Origin: Chromera velia
Lineage: Eukaryota; Sar; Chromeraceae
Reading direction: 5' to 3'
Length of the DNA stretch: 47,454 nt
Assembly (NCBI GenBank): GCA_018398765.1
Contig: JAHBMJ010000431.1
Coordinates: 1-47,454, forward strand
Shown: one piece after another, positions 28,836 through 38,821 of the stretch
Numbering within the stretch: the stretch's first letter is position 1
How the letters are laid out: each line of letters opens with the position of its first letter
Made by a program: the position numbers and the translations under genes
Notes under the pieces: model-generated
Database searches by the model: none
The model's input: only the letters and a program-made list of their open reading frames with translations
Told to the model about the DNA's origin: nothing

Positions 28836-31481
28836 AGGGAGGGAGAGGGTGCGCTCTCAGGCTCTCTCTCTTTCTCTCTGTCTGTCAGGCTGGCTCTGTC
28901 TCTCTCTGTCTCTGAAGGAAGGCAAGGCAGGTCTGCAAAGAGGATAGTGGGAGGAGATTTGAGATGAGAGACCGGACTTAAGTGTGCAGGGAGGGAAGGA
29001 AGGAGGGAGGGAAGGAAGGAAGGAAGCAAGGAAGAAAGGGACGGGGGCGCCTGTGAGAGAGAGGCCTGGAGATCAGAATTTTGCGGATGGCACTCAAAGG
29101 TCCATATTTTCTAGTACATCCAGGAACAATGAAGGGGGTAGGGAAACACTAGTAGGAAGAAGTCAATGGGAAGGAGGGAGGGAGGGGTCTCTCTGTTCGT
29201 TTGCCGACAGAAGAGCGAATTTTGAAGGCTTTGACGCACTAGACTTGGTTCTATGCGTTGTTTGTTTTGTCTATTTTCTTCTCTGTATTGCTGCTTGCAG
29301 AATTGCTCTGAAGAGAAAAAATGAGAAGGAAGATTTCATACAGACAGACAGACAAGACAGAGATGTTCGATGTCTCTTCTAAGAGATGCAGACAGACAGC
29401 AAGAGAAGAAGGTTGCAGTCAGAGGCCTCGAAAGTGACAGGCTCTGCACCAAGATAGAAAGGAATTGAATGGAGACAGAGTTAAGAAAGGAAAAGTTTTG
29501 TTAGATTGTCGCGGTCCTCTGTCAGTCTGTCTGTATTTGAGGGGAAAGTCAGAGCCTTGACCAGAATTGGGAGAGAGAGACGATGCTGCTTGTAGGGAAT
29601 TCTGTTTTTGTTGTTGCAGACGGGCTGACTGGACAGACAAGTAGACAGAGAGAGTCGGCAGCAGAATTTTCACACCCCGCTTTTTCATTCATTCTTGTAG
29701 TCATCCTTTCTTCAAGACATTCTTCATGCCTCGTTATAGTCTCATGTCTCATTTGTTTTGTTTGTCCTTTTTCCCCCAATTCCACGCATCCAATCTGTCT
29801 AGCTCCTCTCTGTCTACCGGAAATTGACCGCTCTCACTCGATCCGATTGACTGCAAAAAAAAAAGAGGTCTTTGTCCCGTCTGCTGACCTGTTTCGCCTG
29901 TCTTTCTGTCCACTTTTTCATTCAGTGTTTGGCATCAGTGTCCGTGCGTGCATTGGTTGGATGCGTCCACTTTTGCACTGACGTCTTTCAAGAGGCCGGC
30001 CTACATCCTCGTTTGTGTTCGTGAAACGAGAGTGTATAAGGGTGCCGCTCCGAAAATGGAAAGTGGCAGAAGCTGTCCGTATGTCCCGAACTCCCATTAC
30101 AGTGTGGCGCTGAGCTTGCTGGGCTGTAGAAAAAGGGCTTCGAAAAGCGAATAACTAGCTAAATAACAAGTGTTCAATATTTGGTCCATATAATTTCGAA
30201 CAAATCAGTAGCAAATCAAGTTATACACCAACAGCTCTCACTACAAATCTAATGTAACACCCACCTACTGTAGGCTACTGAGCATATTAAATTACCGTTA
30301 ATCTTTTTAATAAAACTGTATTCAGAAACAGTATATTCTACTGCTAGATTGTAGCATGTATTAATTTAGTATAGTTTTTGGAAGGAGATTAGGCTACAAA
30401 TACTTCACTGCGCCATACCTTCTTTCACGATCTTTGTCTTTGTGACTGTCCGATGCAAAGACGCTTCAATCTGACAGACTAGCTGAAAGAAGACGTCTGG
30501 CTTGGGTCAATCACAATGGTTATGCACACTTCACGCACATGCACTAAGTGATTTTTGTGGTTGCACGCGCGTACGCAGATTATTTTCGCTTACGTGTGCA
30601 TGCGTTTGACCGTGAAAAGAGACACACACGTGACGCCAACAGCTTCTCGTTCCTCCATGTGTATCAGCATGCACGCCTATTTATATATAGAACTAGATAT
30701 AGAATTTTAAATTTTCTAATAAATGTTCACTAGTTTTGTGTATAGTCATTGCTATACTCAATTAATTAAAGTTTTCTGTTCTCTAGGGTTAATTTAAAAA
30801 AAAAAAATATGGTCTCCAGGGCACATTTTTCTTTTTTTTTTGCTTTTGGATGATGGCCTCCATCAAAACATGACAACCATATGCAACACCTTGCAACAGG
30901 AAAGCAACCTAGAAAACAACAGTTGTATAACAGTGCAACAACATTCATTTATTATTATAATAAAGAAGCAATAGTATAACTGGTAGTATAACAACAGTTA
31001 AACAACACTTACTGATTTGTGCAACACATTAATAACACTTAAACAACAAATTTTTTAGTTTGACATCAGAAAAAAAAAAAAAAAACAAAAAAGTGAAAAT
31101 AACCAAATTTTTTGGTTTTTTTTTTTTTTTTAATTAACTCTAGTCTGTTCTTAAGTGATAAGTGATTTAGTGGTATCCTAGGACACTGTCGCCATTTTGT
31201 CTTATAGAGGTCGCCCCAATTTTTGTCACTGCTCACACTAGGCTCCCCATACGTTAAAAAAACAAATCAATAAATTTAGGCCAAAACCTGAATTAGTTTT
31301 TTTATTTTTTTATTATTGCATCGGTTGAGCTTTGAGCTTCGATAGGAGCTTCGAACTCAGGCTTGAAGTATCTGCTTCAAAAAAAAAAAAAAATATAAAA
31401 AGTAAAAGTAATAGTTGTAAAAGTGATTTTGAGCAATTAACTTCTTTACATATGGAGAGCCTAGAGACTAAGTTTATTAAT
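28836..31481. other. Intergenic region without a recognised gene; AT-rich from about 30150
   Basis: After the MTHFR stop there is purine-rich sequence (GGAA/GGGA runs, 28990-29040) likely to belong to its 3' region. I support no coding sequence here. From about 30150 to 31480 the DNA is AT-rich with long homopolymer A and T tracts (30793-30806, 31070-31130, 31377-31393) and many CAACA/TGTTG oligonucleotides. The word AGGTCGCCCCAATTTTTG near 31207 recurs in inverted and diverged form near 37790, suggesting a shared dispersed repeat. Confidence 0.5.
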
Positions 31482-33582
31482 TCACATGATCACGCATTTG
31501 CAACAATGGGCCCCGAAAACTTCATTTGTTTCCCCGTTATAGAACTTCAGCTGACAACGAGGGAGGGCTCTCTGGAGGTCCTTTAGCTCGTCGCTTCCCT
31601 TGAGTGTGGCAGCCATGGGGTCGCGGTGGTATGCCAGTTGCAATGTCTGCATGCAGGAGGGGGATTTCTCATCATTTCTTCTGAGTGAGCTGAGTGAGGC
31701 CTGATTTGTAGTTGAATGAGCAAAAAAAACATCTACCTTGCGATCAGTCGATTTCTTTTTCTTTTGGTCAAGGGTGCTAAGCATGAGTCTGTATTTCAAC
31801 CTGTCTGTATGAATACGCCAATATTGCCTCCAAAAAAACATCGGCTTGTTTTCCTCTCTCTAAAAAATCCCCCCCCCCCCATTTCAAAAATCAGTTTCTC
31901 CCTCATTCTCCCTGCTCCCCATTTCTCCTTCTTCCTTAAAAAAACAAATCTCCTTTTGCCTTTCTATCTGCTCACTCACCTTCAGTTGGCGCAGACACCT
32001 CAGCGAAGACAGGGAGGAGAGCCCAAATTTGTTCTCGACAAGTCCAACTTCCGTAGTGAAGAGAGAGCGCGGAGACCGGCAGCGATAGGGGGAAGAGAGT
32101 CGTCATTGAACTCACAGTGTTCCAGATACACCTCCTCAACCTGACACTCAGACTGCTCCCCCATCCACGCGAAGTACTCCCCGAGCATCTCCCCCTTCTC
32201 CTTCGTATCAATGTTGTATTTCCCACGCATCTCGATTTTCTTCTGTCCCCTCACTTGCGTGTCGAGCACGAAAGCTCTGTAGAGATTCGCGACCAACGGA
32301 CGATCCTCCTTCCCGTTGGTGAACCTCACGACAAACCCCTCTTTGTTGTCGTCTGTTCTCTCTTCCAGCCTCTTCTCCTCCAGTAACCGCTGGAACGCGG
32401 GAGGGGAGAGAAGAACTTGCTCGAGAGTCCCTGTCAAGGGGCCCAGATGGATCGTGCTAAATCCGAATTTGACTGCGGCCACTCGGGACTCGAAGTTCGT
32501 CCAGCCGCGTTTGTGGTAGGGGGTCTTGTTTGTCACCCCCTCCAGCTCAACCGGCACATCCGTGCACCGGATGAAATAGACGTCGATTGAGGTGTTGCGG
32601 TAATTGCAGGATAGCAGTCCCAGTCCCTGCTTGAAGAGGGCATTCTCTTCAGGTGTTCTGCCTTTGACGGGCAGCCATTGGTGAAGACTGGTAAAGTCTT
32701 GAAAGTAGACGGGAAAGTCATATGTGTTTTCAGGAAGGGTGTTGGTGCTTGTTCGTTGGAAGTACTTCTCCATCCACGTCTCTTCGTCCTCCTCTCCTTC
32801 TCTCTTCTCCCGCTTGCCCCCCCGCTCATTCGAGAACAAATTCTCACCGTCCTCCCTTCCCTCACAAACGAACGATTTCTTAGGAATCCCAATCTCTTTC
32901 CTTCTATCATCTCTGTCTTTTTCTTTTTTCTCCAACCCCTGCATGACGGTTTTAGCAGTGCTGCCCGTGGGGTCTGGGTGCTTTGCAGACTGCCAACAGT
33001 AGGAGAGAGCGTAGATATGGGCTCTCTCTCGCCCCGTCATTAGTTGCAGAACCTCCTCGACGGAGAGGTAAACGCCGAGAAAGCGTTTCTCCATCTCCTG
33101 TCGAGGCTTCAGCCTCCCTCCCATCGCTACATACTTGGCAACCTCAGGCCCCTTCATGAGTGCGAAAATGTTGAGAACGTGGGCCCAGTAGAGGGTCAAC
33201 TCTGTGTGGTGCTTTGCGCCCGAGGTCTCCAGCAACGCATCCATCGCACACCCAAACCCCACCTCCATGCTCTTCACACCTTCTATTTTACGATAACCGG
33301 TCCAGGCAAAATCATAATAATGTGTGATGGCGTCAGTCTTAACCTTCAGTACCCCCTCCCATCTGTGATTGCAGGCCCTCAGCAACTGACCGCAACAGCG
33401 ACAATCTGGGCACCGCCCTCTTTCTCCTGGAAGCTCACGAAACTTCACGTATGCGAGGTTCGAAGAGCGTACATCCATGTTTTCCCAATACTCACGCGTA
33501 CATCCATGTTTTCCCAATACTCGCGTACTCGGGCACGCTGCTTAACATGTGCCTTCCTCTCTTTCTCCAGGGTGCTGAGCAT
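31482..33582 (-). CDS. HET-like protein with C-terminal leucine-rich repeats, two frame disturbances
   Basis: The main open frame (33517-32000) encodes about 500 residues. It contains ALSYCW followed by a long acidic/basic insert and then PYHKRGWTNFES. These resemble the two signature motifs of heterokaryon-incompatibility (HET) domains (ALSYVWG and RGWTxQE), but overall similarity is weak and the assignment is tentative. Near the C-terminus leucine-rich repeats begin (YLEHCEFNDDSLPPIAAGL, LRKLDLSRTN). In another frame the repeat continues (LSSLSSLRCLRQLK) to a good donor GTGAGTGAG after 31980 and splices in phase 0 to a last exon, 31646-31482, with TLQLAYHRD and TGA. A frame loss therefore lies near 32015. 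At the N-terminus a 29-base tandem duplication (33467-33524) shifts the frame relative to an upstream ATG at 33582. It may be a decaying gene. Confidence 0.55.
33467..33524. repeat. 29-base tandem duplication near the start of the HET-like gene
   Basis: Bases 33467-33495 are repeated at 33496-33524 with one difference. On the minus strand the junction reads GTACGC followed by GTGAGTATTGG, so the duplication created a consensus-like splice donor that the other copy (GCGAGT) lacks. 29 is not a multiple of three, so unless spliced it breaks the frame. Confidence 0.9.
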
Positions 33583-34671
33583 TCTTCTTTGCACAGCTGA
33601 GAATCTGCTGTAGGCATAAATACACGGAGAGAGCCCGTCAGAAAATTGAAATTCGCGAAACAGAGATCAGAAGAGTGAGAGCCTGCACGGCTTTCACTTC
33701 CTCTCGCACTTCCTCTTGTCAGGCCCTGAGGACGCTTCTGAAGGATTCGAAGCTGTTCAATCTACGGGTGCTATTTGATCTGAGTTGTGGAAGAGTGTAA
33801 GAGAGCTTTGCAGTGCTTTCACTTGCTTCCACGGTTTCCTCTTGTTGGACCGTTCACTGAGGACCCTCCTGGCTTGTGCTTATATATAGGAGGAATTCTG
33901 CCTTGTCAAAACGGCTCTTTTCACAGAGAGAGCGTTCTTGGATGCGGTATGTTGAAGAGTCTGACAGACTCCGTCTCGTTAAATCGGCATGCATGAAAGC
34001 GTTGCGATTCGTGAAACGGTTTCGCGGGGCGCGGTTAGGGGTTCCTATATATATATATATAGCACTGCCGTTTCGAATGACTGACCTTCATGCAATTTGC
34101 ACCGCGCGTATAGCCCCACATGCCGGGGCCCATGCAGGGCCTCGGTTCACCGCGGGCTTTTGTCCGCACCGACGCGCCCGCAAATGGAGGGCCGGGGGGG
34201 GTTCACGTCTCCCATATAGCTCCCCCCCACGAAAAGCCCTCCTCTGAAGAGTCTGAATGGACATCTTTTTTACTGGACCCCGGCATGCCACTGGAGCCTG
34301 TGCATGGAAGTGGCATCCTGCATACGCGCAAGATGTCACGCGACGAATGGACACAAAAACGCATGCATCGTGCATGCAGGGACAGACACAGCTATCAGCA
34401 TTGAGTTGTCAAAACGACAGAAAGTATTTCAAGCAAATTATCTCTTAATCGTGACAGGTCGACTCGTGCAGATTCCAGGCACTCATATATGTTCCAGAGC
34501 GTGCAGAGGATTATGAGCTGACGGGGCAGACTGCACCTTCTTTTTGTGCAAGACTGAATTCTCGGAGTCCCCGTATATATATATATATATATATATATGT
34601 AGAAAAAAAAAATTCCCGTCTTTCTACTCCCACCATCAACAAGTCGCCGTCTTGGATTGTACCTAGTCAGG
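33583..34671. other. Intergenic region with diverged duplication and TA tracts
   Basis: No gene is supported. Two related stretches (about 33681-33740 and 33807-33865) share CTTTCACTT...TTCCTCTTGT...CTGAGGAC, an old tandem duplication of about 126 bases. Two TA dinucleotide tracts occur (34046-34063 and 34572-34601). The second lies about 70 bases before the kinase ATG and is followed by an A-run, so it is presumably 5' flank or leader. No promoter element can be named. Confidence 0.5.
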
Positions 34672-36598
34672 ATGTCCTTCTCGCAGACTCTACTCCTCTC
34701 GTTGGCTGCTTTTGTCCTCTCCAACGCGACACAGGATCAGTTACGCAACCGGTCAAAGGCCTTAGTGCCTTACAGCAAGCCGCCAGCCGAAGCCTCGGAG
34801 TTGCCCCTCGATTCAACACCTGTGCTCCTGCAGAAACTTGAATTGGAAGCGAAGCCCATGACAGTCACAAACCGCTTCCTGCAGAGTCTGACTGTTGACA
34901 AGATCAAGGGCGACGGCTACCTTGGCGGTGGAATGAATGGTGATGTCTTTCAGGTGCACATCAAGAAAGACAGTCGGCCCTATGTCGTGGGCAGTGGCAC
35001 CTACCTTGGTAAGACCCTGGGGACCTGGGGCCGCACCAGGGTTGAGAAGGAGTACTTCGCTCTGAAGTGTTTGCGAAGCAGCGTCGCTGGTGCTATTGAC
35101 ACGAACAAAAAAGAGGAGGCTCGACTCCATCACTGGGTGACGAAGAAGCACGAGTGCTGAGGAACAAATCGCTGTACGTGTTTCCCCACTGTTGTCCCTC
35201 TATTCCACCACTGGTTCACCGAGGAGCTTAAGGCCACTTACCTGAATCCAAGAGTGAACAACGATGCGAAGAAAGAGTGGAACGCGCGTTGGCATGCCGA
35301 CAAAGACGACAAGGCCGAGGCAGTTGTGTACCTCATGGAGCTCCAAGATATGACGGTCAGTTGTGCATGCATTTACTTTCATGCAGAATTCTTTTTCTTT
35401 TTCTTTGTATGAATTCTGTATGAAAGTAAATGCGTGTACCTCATGGAGCTCCAAGATATGACGGTCGGTGCATGCATTTACTTTCATACAGAATTCTTTT
35501 TCTTCTTCTTTGTATGAATTCTGTATGAAAGTAAATGCGTGTACCTCATGGAGCTCCAGGAGATGACGGTCGGTCGGCTCGTCGTGTGCACGTGTTTGTG
35601 GGTGTCGCATTCCTTTTGAAGTCGAAAGTGAGTGGAGCTACTGTGTGTGGATGTCGTGAGGTAGGAGCTCTGTAGGTGTCTCGACTTCATAAACCCCAGA
35701 TACGCAATCCAACAGACAACCTTGTATGCACGCCTTATGCATGCGGCTTCATGCATACATGCTTCCTGTCATACTGTGTTGGTGCGTGAAGGTAAAAGAT
35801 TGGTGGAAAAGCACAGAGCTGACAGGTATGGCCAAAACGGGCGCAGGCAAAGCTGTGCTGTTCATGTTGGCGTTTATTTTGAACTCCCTGGACTGGTGGG
35901 GTATGACGCACAACGATGCCCACTGGACGAATCTGATGGTCAAAAAAATGAAGAACAATGTCGACCCGTGCGACCCTAAAACCAGCAACCAGAACACATG
36001 CACAACCTGGTGCTTCAAATTCCAGGTACGGGGGTGACTCTCAGAGAGACAGACTGGTTTTCATAATCCGGTCACAGCGACTGTCACACCTTTTCAACTC
36101 TTTTATTCCTGTTTCCCTCTTGCATGTTTGTTTCTCTTGCCTTTTTTCCTTCCTGTCCTCATAAACTACCTGTACTGATCTTTCTCTTCGATCTTGCAGG
36201 ACCTGGAGTTCCGACAAGACGAGGATGAAGAGAACGAAGAGTCTCGAGAGGTAGAGGTCGTCAACAAGAGGTGCATTGCCGCCAGCACGATGGAGAACTA
36301 CATGCTGCGTCTGGGGGATTTCGGTAGCACTGTTGCGGGGTTTCCTTCTGCACACAATGGGAACCTTCCCAGTTCCAACACAGCGACGGGAAAGGGAGGG
36401 ATCAATCCATACGCACCGCCAGGCTCGGTGGCAGACAGCTTTGCCCTAAAGCGCCTGTGTGAGTGGTATCTCAAATTGGACAACTGTCCTCAGTCGTAGG
36501 GGACCAACCAGAGATCGTACCTGAACAGCTTCTTCGATGGCATAGAGGTGCAGAGGCCCACGGATAATTCTGCCGTCTGTGAGTTCTCTCATGCGTGA
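34672..36598 (+). pseudogene. Secreted protein kinase-like gene with in-frame TGA and early TAG
   Basis: The ATG at 34672 opens a signal peptide (MSFSQTLLLSLAAFVLSNAT). A kinase fold follows: glycine loop GYLGGGMNGDVFQV, VAIK lysine in FALKCLR, a possible helix-C Glu in EEARLHHW, a hinge-like AVVYLMELQDMT, catalytic loop MTHNDAHWTNLMV (HND for HRD, Asp and Asn present), and LRLGDFGSTVAG. Exons: 34672-35355, 35792-36025 and 36200 onward, joined in phase 0. Two lesions: TGA at 35158-35160 and TAG at 36497-36499. The frame after the TAG still reads like a kinase C-lobe (NSFFDGIEVQRPTDNSAVCE) to TGA 36596-36598. The first might be removed by a small intron starting GTGACG at 35136; otherwise both truncate the protein. 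The signal peptide recalls secreted kinases of apicomplexan relatives, but no specific family is recognised. Confidence 0.7.
35326..35571. mobile_element. Two successive hairpin mini-elements separated by three 33-base direct repeats (locus I)
   Basis: The 33-base segment that ends kinase exon 1 is present three times (35326-35358, 35434-35466, 35539-35571). The first two copies are identical apart from the last base context, and the third has three differences. Between them lie two elements (35359-35433 and 35467-35538). The second has perfect inverted arms of 23 bases (its arms contain TTTACTTTCATACAGAATTC and its complement) around a TTTTTCTTCTTCTTTGTAT loop. The first has one mismatch in the left arm. 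Each repeat copy carries the exon end and a GTC donor. Confidence 0.93.
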
Positions 36599-36599
36599 A

Positions 36600-38821
36600 G
36601 GGGCGCTTCTCTCCTGTGTAAAAAGCTAGGCAAAAAGGAAGGAACCAATGAGAGAAGGAGAGAAGAAAACCGAGAAGAAACAAGACAAGCAAAGATGGAA
36701 AGAAGCAAAAAGGAAACAAAGAGGGAGGGAAGGATGAAAGGAAGGAATGAAGGGCAGAAATGATGACAGATGGAGGAAACTTGCCACGCATTTTTTCCCA
36801 TGAATACATGACCGATGCCAATTCTTTTGTGTCTGATGCTTCAACGGCCCTGAAAATGCAAACAGTGAAAAAAAGTAAGAGAAAATTACAAGCTTGCAAA
36901 AAGGATGTGACGTGAACTGAAACTGAAAACACGAGTTCCAAGAAAATCAAAGAGAAGGAAGCGGTCGCTCGCGACCATCAGTCACTAAACCTCTGCTGCA
37001 TGTGCGTCAAAGACAATGAAGCGAAGATTTCACAAATGAGGATGCAAAAACGCAGGCAGCGGACACAAGCGTTTGTCCCCCTTAACCAACAACACAAGGA
37101 GACAGCTTACCACTGCATTCAAAATAAGAGCAGCGCTGGGGTCATCAGCAGAGCAAAATATGAAGAGATCGAACGCATGCCGCCGCTTCATTGACGGCCT
37201 ACAAGAAGAGCATACGACATGCATAGAGAGGTGGTAAGAAAGTGTCTGAGTCCCAAAAATTCTGGCTGTGCAGATCGATTGACAACACTTGCATATGCGT
37301 GCAAGTTAAGTGCCATGCAAACTATGCCTCTATGAGTGGCAAAACCGCGGTCGTCGTTGACCTACCCCTAGACCTACCCATGGACTGTGACAGACACCTA
37401 GACAAACATATGTATTCAAGTTGATTTGATTTTTTGGAATTTTACTTAAATTTAAATAATTAGTTGAACAGTCAACCTTTGCTCTTTATTTTTTCTATGA
37501 GTTGCAATAATCACTAGAACAATCAATATTATAAACTGCATGTACCAGCTAATTTAATTTAATTTTTTTTATGTTTTTAAAGTTTGTCCCCCAAAACACC
37601 AGCAAAAACAACTTTAAAGAAATTAAAGTTGGGCCTACTTTTCAAATTATAAAAATGATCGAATATTTTTACAAATATTTAAACAGTTTTTAACTGCTCT
37701 TTTTAAAAATTACGGTAAATTTCCAGGTAAAATACAGCCAAACTTCTTTTAGACGCCGCATATAAAAAAGAAAAAAAAAAGAAAAAAAAAATTGGGGAGA
37801 CCTAATTTTTTGTTTTTTATTATTATTTTTTTTTAAGTGCTGTCACAGCCTGTTAAATTTAGGGAAAAAGTCATTTTCGACTCCCAAAGTTACTTTTCCC
37901 CACAGCATGCTTACCTAACTTTTAACCCAAAAAAGAAAAAAAAAAAAAGTTGGAGAGGCCTCATTTTTTCTTTTTTTTTTATGTGCGGCGCCTAAACTTC
38001 TTTAAAAGCTAGGCGTATCACAGAGGGAAAAAAAATAATTGAAGCCCATCCTCACTTTTTTTTTTAATTTTTTTGCCCGACGAATCGGCGACGATGTTAG
38101 GTGAGTCTTAGAGTCTAAGGTGACAAACAACTGTTGTTCAGGTCTTGCATAAGTGTTGTTTTGGTGTTACACAAGTGTTGCTTAGGTGTTACATAAAAAA
38201 AAAAAGAAAAAAATAATTTAAACCAATTTAATTAATTTTATTTTTTACTAGTATTTCAGGTGAATGGAAAGCGTAATAAATCTCATGATCACCATGCATT
38301 ATATATGGTGTATATTAAACATTGCTACAATCGTTTGTGTCCCAATGCATTGAATGTAAACCCATGTTAAAAACGATCGATGCAGTTACATTCCATGTAA
38401 TTCATGTGCGGAAATCTTGACTGCATGAATGCTGCCAGTATCCGGGTGAATTATAGTGAAACCAATCACAAATCTGCCGCCATCCGCGCTCGCCACGGTT
38501 TGAAAAGCACAGACGACACACAGAAACCGTAAATCTTTTCGCCTTTTAATAGTCTCACGCCCTGAACCCCTGCTTTCTTCTCCAGCGACCCTTTCATAAT
38601 GACCAGGCGGTCCCCCCCTCCCCCCTGAACTGTCGAAGAATCCGACATTCCTGCCTACCCTAAGAAATCAGTTCTCCCCCTTCTGTCTGAATGAACAACC
38701 GGTCCGATTACAGCTTTTCCGCTCAAAATCATCCATCCATTCACTCACGGACTCTCTCATTCACGCAGCATTGAATTTACCGTGCACTCCCATGCAAACA
38801 CCGTCTGCAGGTCTCGATCGA
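36600..38821. other. Intergenic region, AT-rich from about 37420 to 38300
   Basis: No gene is supported. 36600-37400 is of mixed composition. 37420-38300 is strongly AT-rich with many A and T homopolymers and a repeated phrase (TTGGGGAGACCTAATTTTTT near 37790, TTGGAGAGGCCTCATTTTTT near 37950). It also has GTGTTGC/GTGTTAC oligonucleotides near 38130-38190 that resemble, in inverted orientation, the CAACAC words at 30890-31050. The last 500 bases probably include the 3' untranslated region of the ankyrin gene. Confidence 0.5.

Noticed and set aside
29583-29981. 132-codon + strand frame after MTHFR
   Set aside because: No recognisable domain, pyrimidine-rich composition, no supporting splice or start signals.
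35158-36499. TGA read as selenocysteine or TAG read as Gln (also TAG for CAG in the IQ units)
   Set aside because: No in-frame TGA or TAG occurs in the conserved exons of MTHFR, the ankyrin gene or the TPS-like gene. CAG-to-TAG is a simple transition, and I saw no selenocysteine-insertion hairpin. Recoding is not needed.
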